From Candidatus Woesearchaeota archaeon (lineage in GTDB: Archaea; Nanobdellota; Nanobdellia; Woesearchaeales; GW2011-AR4): DNA of 13,015 nt. Numbering within the stretch: the first letter of the stretch is position 1; each line of letters opens with the position of its first letter. The DNA lies in NCBI GenBank assembly GCA_016185875.1, contig JACPMS010000029.1, positions 1-13,015 on the forward strand, read 5' to 3'. Positions 1-4,849 of this stretch are shown here, in pieces. The notes beneath the pieces are model-generated. The model searched no databases. It was not told the origin of the DNA and worked only from the letters and a program-made list of their open reading frames with translations. Both the position numbers and the translations under genes were made by a program.

Positions 1-666
1 AACCCTTCTTATTTTATCCACCCATTCTCTAACATGCTCGTAACTATTTCCGTCAATGTAAACACCATTCTTATCATGAAGTTCTGCTGGTCCATCAAAA
101 AATGTTATAATCCGAAAATGTTCTTTGACAAGAAAGTTTAAGATCTCATTACTCATCCCTTTAAGGCTTGAAACTAAGCGAAAATTGATTTGTTTGTTAA
201 TGTGCGAATTCAAATTCTTCGTAGAATTAACTATGTACTCTATAATTTTGAAGCCTGACAATAAATCATCTCTGAATTCGATAGTTATTTCATTAGCGGA
301 ACTCTGAAGGATAAAGTTAACAGTATTTTCTGCAATTTCCGTGTTCATAGTCATGCTTTTATCTCTAACAAAAACTGTATGTACAGAAGCACCACTAAAC
401 AAAAAATTGTATCTTTGTCTGTATGAATCCAGAATTTGGCTTATATTGCTGTCTGTAACAACAAAACCTTTTTCCTTAAGAAGGCTGAATAAATTAACGT
501 TTCCATGAGCTTTGCCTGCTATAAAAGATGAATATTCCTCGCTGGAAAGAAATATCCATGAGCCATGTTCAGTAGTCAGCAAATATCCACTATTCCAATT
601 CTTAACTCTAAAATGATTAGTTATGTACTCTTTTTGTTCATCAAAATAAGTCAAAGCCATTTCCAT
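1..666 (-). CDS. HxsB-like protein lacking the radical SAM cysteines (partial, runs off left edge)
   Basis: The frame is open for 222 codons from the left edge to ATG at 666, which directly abuts the TAA (669-667) of the preceding gene; a second in-frame ATG lies at 660. The protein follows the His-Xaa-Ser system maturase HxsB in order. It has an N-terminal segment with GYLLTTEHGSWIFLSSEEY (about 27-45) and KEKGFVV (64-70), then RYNFLFSGASVHTVFV (85-100), ITIEF (127-131), ITFFDGPAELHDKN (187-200) and a SYE..REWVDKIRRV helix. In HxsB a CxxxCxxC loop binding the 4Fe-4S cluster follows the HTVFV-like strand. Here the chain jumps from V100 to RDKSMTMNTE with no cysteine, and the GGEP SAM-binding motif is replaced by RDDL (132-135). 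Family assignment rests on recalled family features, not a search. Inference: a radical-SAM-dead homolog, perhaps a substrate-binding or partner subunit of an active maturase encoded further left. The undisrupted frame argues against a decayed gene. Confidence 0.6.
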   Translation of the reverse strand, partial: MEMALTYFDEQKEYITNHFRVKNWNSGYLLTTEHGSWIFLSSEEYSSFIAGKAHGNVNLFSLLKEKGFVVTDSNISQILDSYRQRYNFLFSGASVHTVFVRDKSMTMNTEIAENTVNFILQSSANEITIEFRDDLLSGFKIIEYIVNSTKNLNSHINKQINFRLVSSLKGMSNEILNFLVKEHFRIITFFDGPAELHDKNGVYIDGNSYEHVREWVDKIRRV

Positions 667-894
667 TTATAAATTTCTGCTTAAACAAAGTACATAGTTA
701 TAAAATTCATAGCCCAATAGCTCAATGTCCAAATCTATCTTAGGCTCAATTATCAAAGCGTCATCAGATTTCTCAATACTACAAATTTTATCAAATTCTT
801 GGATTGCTTTATCTATAAACTCCGTCTTATAAAACAATGGATTAAACGAAAGTTTCACTTGGTTCAATTGTCGATTCACTATTATCTTTTCCAT
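667..894 (-). CDS. small HxsD-like protein (75 aa)
   Basis: This small protein lies between the HxsD homolog and the HxsB-like gene, its TAA touching the ATG of the latter. Its core, VKLSFNPLFY...AIQEF...ALIIEPKIDLDIELLGYEFYNYVL, lines up with the neighbouring HxsD protein: NP-x-x-Y, A-x-x-x-F, an acidic turn, I-x-x-x-K, E-[IL]-[IL]-G-x-[ED]-F-x-N. It therefore looks like a shortened second copy of the HxsD fold lacking the C-terminal helix and tail. The ATG at 894 overlaps the 3' end of the upstream gene by 53 bp in another frame. A longer ATG start at 930 and a GTG at 879 are possible; the HxsD-like similarity begins only about ten residues after the 894 start. Translational coupling within a three-gene unit is likely. 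Its role is unknown; a HxsD-like partner of the maturase is an inference. Confidence 0.6.
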   Translation of the reverse strand: MEKIIVNRQLNQVKLSFNPLFYKTEFIDKAIQEFDKICSIEKSDDALIIEPKIDLDIELLGYEFYNYVLCLSRNL

Positions 895-1309
895 CTTCAG
901 CTTTTTTACTACGAACCCATGGTTTTGCATCCTTTTCTAAATAATCTGCATCCTGCGCTACAATAGGCTGATTTACATTCATCACCTTACTTACAGAATC
1001 AAGATTAGTAAGCATAACCTTTTGCAGAAAAATTTCTCTTAATCTGGCATTTCTTTTGAACTGTAAATCGTAATTAGCATAATTTATCAATTCATTATTG
1101 AAGTCTCTGCCTATAATTTCTAAGTTTATGCTCTTTTCTTTAGGCTTTAGCTCTACAATAATCTCTTGTAATGGATCGCCATCAAGAAGCACATAGCATT
1201 TTTCAGTAAATATGTAAGCTGCAGAAAAAACAGCGTCAAGTGGATATAACTTTGGATTAACCGACACGATAACTATACTTTTTTCTGAATCCACCTCAAA
1301 ATTTTCCAT
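842..1309 (-). CDS. hxsD: His-Xaa-Ser system protein HxsD homolog
   Basis: 155 residues. Residues 11-105 carry the HxsD-type pattern: SIVIVSVNPKLYPLDAVFSA, AAYIFTEKCYVLL (30-42), IIVELKPKE (50-58), then IIGRDFNNELINYANYDLQF (65-84) and RNARLREIFLQKVML (86-100), corresponding to the family's NELLxxxLR...R region. HxsD is a small accessory protein found with the radical SAM maturases HxsB and HxsC, which are predicted to modify His-Xaa-Ser repeat peptides; its biochemical role is not established to my knowledge. The last 50 residues form a polar charged tail that I cannot place and that overlaps the next gene. It sits 57 bp after the peptidase-like gene and has its own strong BRE/TATA element whose spacing implies leaderless transcription. 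With the next two genes it forms a compact Hxs-type cluster. Family assignment is from recalled motifs, not a profile search. Confidence 0.65.
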   Translation of the reverse strand: MENFEVDSEKSIVIVSVNPKLYPLDAVFSAAYIFTEKCYVLLDGDPLQEIIVELKPKEKSINLEIIGRDFNNELINYANYDLQFKRNARLREIFLQKVMLTNLDSVSKVMNVNQPIVAQDADYLEKDAKPWVRSKKAEDGKDNSESTIEPSETFV

Positions 1310-1330
1310 TATTGAATTTAATCTAAAAAC

Positions 1331-1346
1331 TTTTATAAATCTTTCG
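1331..1346 (-). promoter_or_regulatory. BRE/TATA promoter of the HxsD-like operon, leaderless geometry
   Basis: On the minus strand the site reads CGAAAGATTTATAAAA: a purine-rich BRE-like hexamer followed by a near-consensus archaeal TATA box. The TATA centre is about 26 nt upstream of the ATG at 1309, so the predicted transcription start coincides with the start codon. No Shine-Dalgarno motif lies before that ATG. Confidence 0.6.
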
Positions 1347-1366
1347 TTGATTTTTGTGAGTCTAAA

Positions 1367-2431
1367 TTAATAGTGGACATAACCTAACATCAAAGCTATA
1401 ATCACACCCAAAAATAAGAAAGGTGCGAAACTTATTGTTTGTTGTATTTTTATTGTGTTATAGGATAACTTTGCTTCTATTTTTCTTAAATTTTCTATGT
1501 CTTTTCTAGATAAGCCCTCAGCATTAAGATTAAAAAGATACTTATTAGTTCTTGTTATGCTATGAAATATCCCCATCAAACCAAAATTCCTGATTTTCCT
1601 TTTCCTGTAAAGTTTACCTTTTGCATAAATTGCTTCTGCTGGAATCATCCCAACTTTTAGTCTCTTTATTTTAACATTTTTTGAAAACGCATTAAATGCA
1701 AGAATTAGCAAAAAAAGTCTTAATACAATGAATATTGCCAATGCAAAAAGCAGGCTTTTCCAAGTCTGAAGCAAAAAAATTTTTTTGTCGAAGATAATTC
1801 TAATAAAAGACAGAAATAATAGGAATATTATAATACGAATATTAAATATTTTTTCTATGATTAAAAATATTAAGAACATTAAAAATATAGTAAATATATA
1901 GTTATTCTCTATTCCGAGAAAATTAAAAAATAAATTAAAGAACCAAGTTATTGTAAATAAGAATAATGCAAAGTTTACAATTTGTTTTAGATTAAACGCT
2001 TTAACGAAATATTTAAATTTTTTTCTGTTGTTAGTTTTTATCAACGCAAAAGTTATCAAAAATAAAGCCATTGGTGTAAATGCATAAACCAAAATGCTCA
2101 TAGACGGGAATAACTTAGAATAATTAAGGCTATAAATATCCAAAGGCAATAGCAAAGAATATGAAAAGAATAGCTTTGCATCTCCAGCCGTCCATAAGCT
2201 TGAATACCAAACTATGAAGCCCACAAGCAAAGATAGTAAACTGTTAAGGAAAAATCTTATTAAATATCCCAAACTGTGATAATCTAATGCGAAAAGAATA
2301 GAATTGATACTAATGCCGTAGATTATCGCTAAAATTATCCATTTATTCCTTATTTTTCCGAATTTTATATCTTCGTAGGAAGTAGTAATACCTAAAAATA
2401 ATATCATTGGTAAAAACCAGTAAATAAGCAT
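1367..2431 (-). CDS. A24-family (prepilin/preflagellin) peptidase-like membrane protein
   Basis: 354 residues, strongly hydrophobic, with roughly eight membrane segments. The A24 aspartyl peptidase signature is present: the first catalytic Asp follows TM1 in SYEDIKFGKIRNKWI (D21), and the second lies in SLWTAGDAKLFFS (D84). These enzymes cleave the signal peptides of type IV pilins and archaellins at the cytoplasmic face. The GxGD motif here reads T-A-G-D, so its first glycine is replaced, though both aspartates remain. The protein is longer than FlaK or PilD cores: after a lysine-rich loop it has a C-terminal part with LKVGMIPAEAIY, GLSRKDIENLRKI and a final hydrophobic FAPFLFLGVIIALML segment, an arrangement I associate with DPANN-type peptidases. 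It is far more AT-rich than the ribosomal genes upstream and is separated from rps7 by 121 bp with its own promoter. Its substrate is unknown; no pilin gene is visible in the window. Confidence 0.75.
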   Translation of the reverse strand: MLIYWFLPMILFLGITTSYEDIKFGKIRNKWIILAIIYGISINSILFALDYHSLGYLIRFFLNSLLSLLVGFIVWYSSLWTAGDAKLFFSYSLLLPLDIYSLNYSKLFPSMSILVYAFTPMALFLITFALIKTNNRKKFKYFVKAFNLKQIVNFALFLFTITWFFNLFFNFLGIENNYIFTIFLMFLIFLIIEKIFNIRIIIFLLFLSFIRIIFDKKIFLLQTWKSLLFALAIFIVLRLFLLILAFNAFSKNVKIKRLKVGMIPAEAIYAKGKLYRKRKIRNFGLMGIFHSITRTNKYLFNLNAEGLSRKDIENLRKIEAKLSYNTIKIQQTISFAPFLFLGVIIALMLGYVHY

Positions 2432-2451
2432 AAAACAAATGTTCTAAAGAA

Positions 2452-2466
2452 GATATAAAAACCTTT
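2452..2466 (-). promoter_or_regulatory. BRE/TATA promoter of the A24 peptidase gene, leaderless geometry
   Basis: The minus strand reads AGAAAGGTTTTTATATC near this position: a purine-rich BRE-like run then a TATA box. Its centre is about 25 nt upstream of the ATG at 2431, again placing transcription start at or beside the start codon. A second AT-rich TATA-like run lies further upstream near 2495-2512. Confidence 0.5.
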
Positions 2467-2521
2467 CTAAAAATATTTTATTGATTTATGTTAATTTATA
2501 TAAAAATAGAAACCTCTATAA

Positions 2522-2550
2522 ATAAATATATGTTAAATAAGAAAGATGAA
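2522..2550 (-). terminator. possible T-rich archaeal terminator after rps7
   Basis: Just past the rps7 stop the minus strand holds CTTTCTTATTT and then TATTTATTTAT, T-rich runs of the kind that terminate archaeal transcription. No hairpin is present. The abrupt change in gene content and the new promoter downstream support a transcript end here, but the motif is weak in so AT-rich a spacer. Confidence 0.35.
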
Positions 2551-2552
2551 GC

Positions 2553-3152
2553 TTACCTTGAACTATCAGCCTGCCTCTCAATCTCAAGCTTCTTTGCAAT
2601 CGCGTTTGAGGCGTTGCTCAGCCTGTAGGCGCTTATTATCTCGTCTGCAAGGCTGTTCACTATTGACTTTTTTGTGTTGAACGTGCGGTGGTATGCGCCT
2701 TGCGCCATGTGCTTCAAAGCCAAGTCAACCCTTCTCTGGGGAGAGCACTCGACTGCCTTCGGATACCTTGCGCCTCCGTACTCTATTGTTATGATTTCTT
2801 CCCTCTGCGCGGCATTCTCAAGGGCTTTGACAAAAACCTTTATCGGGTTTTCCTTTGTTGTTTTTTCAATATGCCTGAACGTTTCCTCAACAATGTCATA
2901 GGCTGTTTCTGCCTTTCCAGTCATGTGGAAGCTCGTCCTGAAATGCTTTTTGCCTTTGTGCCCCGGCACCATTATTTTATTGATTAGCCTCTCGACAATG
3001 AAAGTCTTGCTTTTGTGAAACTTGCTGCCAGCGTACCTCGCCCCTGTCTTTGGCACAATCCTCGGCTGCAATGTGATGTAAGACTGCAGTCCAGGGTCGT
3101 CCACCTTAACGCTTTCCACATCCCACCTGTTAAAAGCCTTTATGCTTGACAT
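2553..3152 (-). CDS. rps7: 30S ribosomal protein S7 (uS7)
   Basis: Small-subunit protein that binds the 3' major domain of 16S rRNA and forms part of the head near the E site. The frame could open at 3260, but the ATG at 3152 gives MSSIKAFNRWDV and 199 residues, the normal archaeal length; the 36 residues before it are low-quality sequence from the repeat-rich spacer. Recognisable S7 segments include YITLQPRIVPKTGARYAG, KSKTFIVERLINKIMVPG, NPIKVFVKALENAAQREE, IEYGGARYPKAVECSPQRRVDLAL and AYRLSNASNAIAKKLEIERQADSSR at the C-terminus. There is no obvious Shine-Dalgarno. It follows rps12 after an unusually long spacer and ends the conserved cluster; the usual archaeal neighbours EF-2 and EF-1 alpha do not follow. 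Confidence 0.96.
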   Translation of the reverse strand: MSSIKAFNRWDVESVKVDDPGLQSYITLQPRIVPKTGARYAGSKFHKSKTFIVERLINKIMVPGHKGKKHFRTSFHMTGKAETAYDIVEETFRHIEKTTKENPIKVFVKALENAAQREEIITIEYGGARYPKAVECSPQRRVDLALKHMAQGAYHRTFNTKKSIVNSLADEIISAYRLSNASNAIAKKLEIERQADSSR

Positions 3153-3206
3153 TTTTGATTGTAATTTTTTGTTTAATATTTTTTGTCTATATGAAATTAA
3201 TATTTC

Positions 3207-3225
3207 AATTCGCCTTCGGCAAATT
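3207..3225. repeat. small imperfect hairpin, AATTcGCC/GGCaAATT
   Basis: AATT-c-GCC, loop TTC, GGC-a-AATT: seven pairs with one C/A mismatch. It is the first of the hairpin series in the spacer. Confidence 0.45.
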
Positions 3226-3236
3226 CTAGTGCTCGT

Positions 3237-3262
3237 CGTTGCTCTTCTGCCATTGAGCAACG
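3237..3262. repeat. 8-bp inverted repeat CGTTGCTC/GAGCAACG
   Basis: CGTTGCTC at 3237-3244 is perfectly complementary to GAGCAACG at 3255-3262, with a 10-nt loop. Confidence 0.7.
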
Positions 3263-3289
3263 CCTCGCCTATATATTGGATTTATTCGA

Positions 3290-3356
3290 GGCGAAAATTA
3301 GTGAGATGCTTGCGAGAACGCTCGCAAGCTCGCGTTCAACTCAAACAATTTTCGCC
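3290..3356. repeat. nested palindrome: 10-bp outer and 9-bp inner stem
   Basis: The outer arms GGCGAAAATT (3290-3299) and AATTTTCGCC (3347-3356) are perfect complements. Inside them GCTTGCGAG (3308-3316) pairs with CTCGCAAGC (3321-3329) over an AACG loop. An alternative pairing, GAACGC (3316-3321) with GCGTTC (3332-3337), excludes the inner stem, so two mutually exclusive folds exist. Confidence 0.75.
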
Positions 3357-3377
3357 GAGTGTAACTATTGTGATTCG

Positions 3378-3398
3378 TCGAAAATTGAAAATTTTCGA
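3378..3398. repeat. perfect 9-bp hairpin TCGAAAATT/AATTTTCGA
   Basis: TCGAAAATT, a GAA loop, then AATTTTCGA, fully complementary. It shares the CGAAAATT arm with the larger palindrome at 3290-3356. Confidence 0.75.
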
Positions 3399-3404
3399 GC
3401 GTGA

Positions 3405-3428
3405 TCGAAAATCCAAAGGATTTATCGA
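3405..3428. repeat. 10-bp hairpin with one bulge, TCGAAAATCC/GGATTTaTCGA
   Basis: TCGA-AAATCC, loop AAA, GGATTT-a-TCGA: ten pairs with a single bulged A at 3424. The CGAAAATC arm recurs in the element inside rpl30e. Confidence 0.7.
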
Positions 3429-3487
3429 CATGCAAGCAAATCACGGATTGAATTTTTTTATTAAAAATTGATGATTAAATTTATTGT

Positions 3488-3925
3488 TTACTTTCTTGCC
3501 TTCTCTATTATTCCCTTCAGTAAAGCGTCCAGGCTTTGGTCGTTGACCTTTATCACCTGCCACCTCACTCCGGGAATGTCTCCTTTGGACTTGCCCATTG
3601 AGCCGCCAATGCATTCTATAATTACCTCGTCATGCTCGTCAATCATCTTTGTTGCTCCATCGCCGGGGCAGAATGCAGTCACCTGCCTGCCGTTTTTTAT
3701 GAGCTGCACCCTTGCGCATTTCCTCATGGCAGAGTTCGGCTGCTTTGCCTCCAGCTGCACTTTCTCAAGCACAATGCCTTTTGCCTGGGACGCTCCTTCC
3801 AGCGGGTCTGAGCGCTCCTTCAGGTGCAAAACTCTTTTGATGTAGGGCTTGTAGTGCCATCTGCCTTCGTTTCTCCTTGCCTTCAATCTTTTGCCTGCAA
3901 ACAGCCCTCTTGCCTTGTTTCCCAT
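3488..3925 (-). CDS. rps12: 30S ribosomal protein S12 (uS12)
   Basis: 145 residues, normal for archaeal S12, a decoding-centre protein on the small-subunit shoulder. The signature loop LEAKQPNSAMRKCARVQL (residues 58-75, with K61-Q-P-N-S65) contacts the A-site codon-anticodon helix. ARVQLIKNGRQVTAFCPGDG and GDIPGVRWQVIKV are typical of the archaeal/eukaryotic branch. The ATG at 3925 (MGNKARGLFAGKRLKARRN) is the canonical start; no Shine-Dalgarno precedes it. The gene follows nusA by 51 bp and ends with TAA. The spacer before it is in frame with nusA and broken only by two TAG codons, a point relevant to the amber codon in rpoB1. Confidence 0.97.
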   Translation of the reverse strand: MGNKARGLFAGKRLKARRNEGRWHYKPYIKRVLHLKERSDPLEGASQAKGIVLEKVQLEAKQPNSAMRKCARVQLIKNGRQVTAFCPGDGATKMIDEHDEVIIECIGGSMGKSKGDIPGVRWQVIKVNDQSLDALLKGIIEKARK

Positions 3926-3947
3926 TTTAAGTCGGTATTTTTCAGTG

Positions 3948-3956
3948 ATTTTTAAA
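3948..3956 (-). promoter_or_regulatory. possible TATA box upstream of rps12
   Basis: TTTAAAAAT on the minus strand is centred about 27 nt upstream of the rps12 ATG, the spacing expected for a leaderless archaeal promoter. It overlaps nothing coding. The sequence is only moderately TATA-like, and rps12 may simply be cotranscribed with nusA. Confidence 0.3.
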
Positions 3957-3976
3957 GCTTGCTATAATCTTTCGTG

Positions 3977-4390
3977 CTATACGACCTTTATTTCCTTCAC
4001 ATCAAAGTATCTTTTTACAACAGCAGTCAGATAGCTGATATTTTGCCTTTCCCTGCCTATCAGCATTGCCCTTGCGCTGGTGTCTTTTCCGCGTATTGTT
4101 ATAGTGCCGTCTTCTTTAGCAACATCCAGCGCCTCAATTGGATAAACCAAGTTTTTCACGAACTGCACAGCATTGCTGCTGAATTCAACAAGCCTTATTT
4201 TCCTCTTCAGCATATTTTCCATCCTTTTTATGTTGGCTCCGTTTTTGCCAATCGCCTTGCCCATCTCATTTTCCTCCATTACAAAAACAAGCTTCTCGCC
4301 AGAGATGCAGTCCTTGACTTTTGCCCCTGTCATGGACTCAAAAAGCGTCATCAATTTCATCAGCTCAGAATTAAACTTGATCCTGTTCAC
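3977..4390 (-). CDS. nusA: archaeal NusA-like KH-domain transcription factor
   Basis: 137 residues, the short archaeal form consisting of two KH RNA-binding domains without the N-terminal and S1 domains of bacterial NusA. The first KH GxxG loop is in MGKAIGKNGANIKRMENML (about 43-61) and the second, degenerate one in AMLIGRERQNISYL (about 108-121). It lies in its conserved archaeal position between rpl30e and rps12. The start is GTG at 4390, overlapping the TGA of rpl30e as GTGA; a purine-rich AAGGGTG seven bases upstream is a plausible Shine-Dalgarno, so the pair is probably translationally coupled. It ends with TAG. The role (transcription termination/antitermination or RNA binding) is inferred from the family; archaeal NusA is poorly characterised. 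Confidence 0.93.
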   Translation of the reverse strand: MNRIKFNSELMKLMTLFESMTGAKVKDCISGEKLVFVMEENEMGKAIGKNGANIKRMENMLKRKIRLVEFSSNAVQFVKNLVYPIEALDVAKEDGTITIRGKDTSARAMLIGRERQNISYLTAVVKRYFDVKEIKVV

Positions 4391-4725
4391 TTACTAGCAC
4401 CCTTAAGCAGCGCCAAAACAGATATAGCAAACGGCTTCTTGCATATGACGCTTAATTCATCATTCGGATAGTCCAGCTTATGAAGTTCTGCGCCGCTCAA
4501 TCCCGCATAATAGCTTAAATTGCTTTCAACTCCTGCCGGGCAGTTTGAACTCATTAAAATTTTTTGCACTTTGCCCAACTTCAGATTTTTCATAGCCCTT
4601 TCCGTTCCTATCACTATGTTGCCTGCCTTAAGCATTTTCTTGATTTCAGCTGCACTAAAAAACGCTTTGCGTTTTTGGTGCCCCGAAAATCCTTGATTTT
4701 CGTTGGCACTAATTTTTTTTTCCAT
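4387..4725 (-). CDS. rpl30e: 50S ribosomal protein L30e with an in-frame palindromic insertion
   Basis: Large-subunit protein of the L7Ae/L30e fold. The core AAEIKKMLKAGNIVIGTERAMKNLKLGKV, ILMSSNCP, and LSYYAGLSGAELHKL..PNDELSVICKKPFAISVLALL is canonical. The ATG at 4725 (MEKKISANENQ...) is preferred over a TTG at 4752 because a GGTTGA Shine-Dalgarno-like site lies just upstream of it and the L30e family is only about 100 residues long. Between MEKKISA and AEIKKML there are 18 extra residues (NENQGFSGHQKRKAFFSA) encoded by a 54-bp double hairpin flanked by 7-bp direct repeats. Removing it gives MEKKISAAEIKKMLKAG, a normal L30e N-terminus. With the insert the protein is 112 residues. The insert lies at the exposed N-terminal end, so the protein is probably functional. 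It overlaps nusA by 4 bp. Confidence 0.92.
   Translation of the reverse strand: MEKKISANENQGFSGHQKRKAFFSAAEIKKMLKAGNIVIGTERAMKNLKLGKVQKILMSSNCPAGVESNLSYYAGLSGAELHKLDYPNDELSVICKKPFAISVLALLKGASK
4652..4712. mobile_element. 54-bp double-hairpin palindromic element inside rpl30e with 7-bp direct repeats
   Basis: Plus-strand GCACTAA occurs at 4652-4658 and again at 4706-4712, exactly 54 nt apart. Between them lie two hairpins: AAAAACGC (4658-4665), loop TTT, GCGTTTTT (4669-4676); and GTGCC (4678-4682) plus CGAAAATC (4684-4691), loop CTT, pairing with GATTTTCG (4695-4702) and GGCAC (4705-4709). The 54-nt length keeps the frame and no stop is introduced. The arrangement is like the Rickettsia palindromic elements that insert in frame in genes; an archaeal equivalent is my inference. 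Confidence 0.7.
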
Positions 4726-4800
4726 TTTCTTCAACCTTTTTATGCTTCGCAAAAAAGCTTGACCAAAAATGCACCATCGCCTCTCGCTTTGCTCGAGTCT

Positions 4801-4817
4801 GATTTGCTTCGCAAATC
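4801..4817. repeat. perfect 7-bp hairpin in the A'-L30e spacer
   Basis: GATTTGC, loop TTC, GCAAATC. It lies in the 124-bp spacer between rpoA1 and rpl30e and has the same short-loop, GC-cored form as the other hairpins of the window. It is not followed by a T-run on the minus strand, so it does not look like a terminator. Confidence 0.55.
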
Positions 4818-4849
4818 TCTTTGATTTTTCATTTTTGTTTTATTTTATT

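Larger units (their letters stand above)
3153..3487. other. 335-bp rps12-rps7 spacer packed with inverted repeats, no gene
   Basis: No convincing gene is found on either strand. A plus-strand frame at 3142-3471 crosses the repeats and overlaps the S7 start, and I consider it spurious. The spacer holds at least five hairpins (listed separately), several sharing a CGAAAATY core. A weak TATA-like AATATTAAAC (about 3171-3180) lies about 24 nt upstream of rps7 and might serve as its promoter. Confidence 0.7.

Noticed and set aside
895..930. Longer start (ATG 930) for the small HxsD-like protein
   Set aside because: The twelve extra residues lie outside the HxsD-like region and would enlarge the overlap with the upstream gene to 89 bp; not excluded, but less likely than 894.
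3153..3260. Extended N-terminus of S7 from ATG 3260
   Set aside because: The 36 extra residues come from repeat-rich spacer DNA and do not fit S7; MSSIKAFNRWDV at 3152 matches the usual start.
3190..3430. CRISPR array
   Set aside because: The repeats are inverted, of different sequence and length, and unevenly spaced; there are no regular direct repeats with spacers and no cas genes.
3142..3471. 109-codon plus-strand ORF across the rps12-rps7 spacer
   Set aside because: It is composed largely of the hairpin repeats, overlaps the S7 start, has no recognisable domain and would be the only plus-strand gene.
4726..4752. L30e start at TTG 4752
   Set aside because: It would add nine residues beyond the family's N-terminus, and the ATG at 4725 has a Shine-Dalgarno-like site directly before it, inside that extension.
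4801..4817. Intrinsic terminator after rpoA1
   Set aside because: The stem is only 7 bp and no T-run follows it on the transcribed strand; archaeal termination does not usually need a hairpin.
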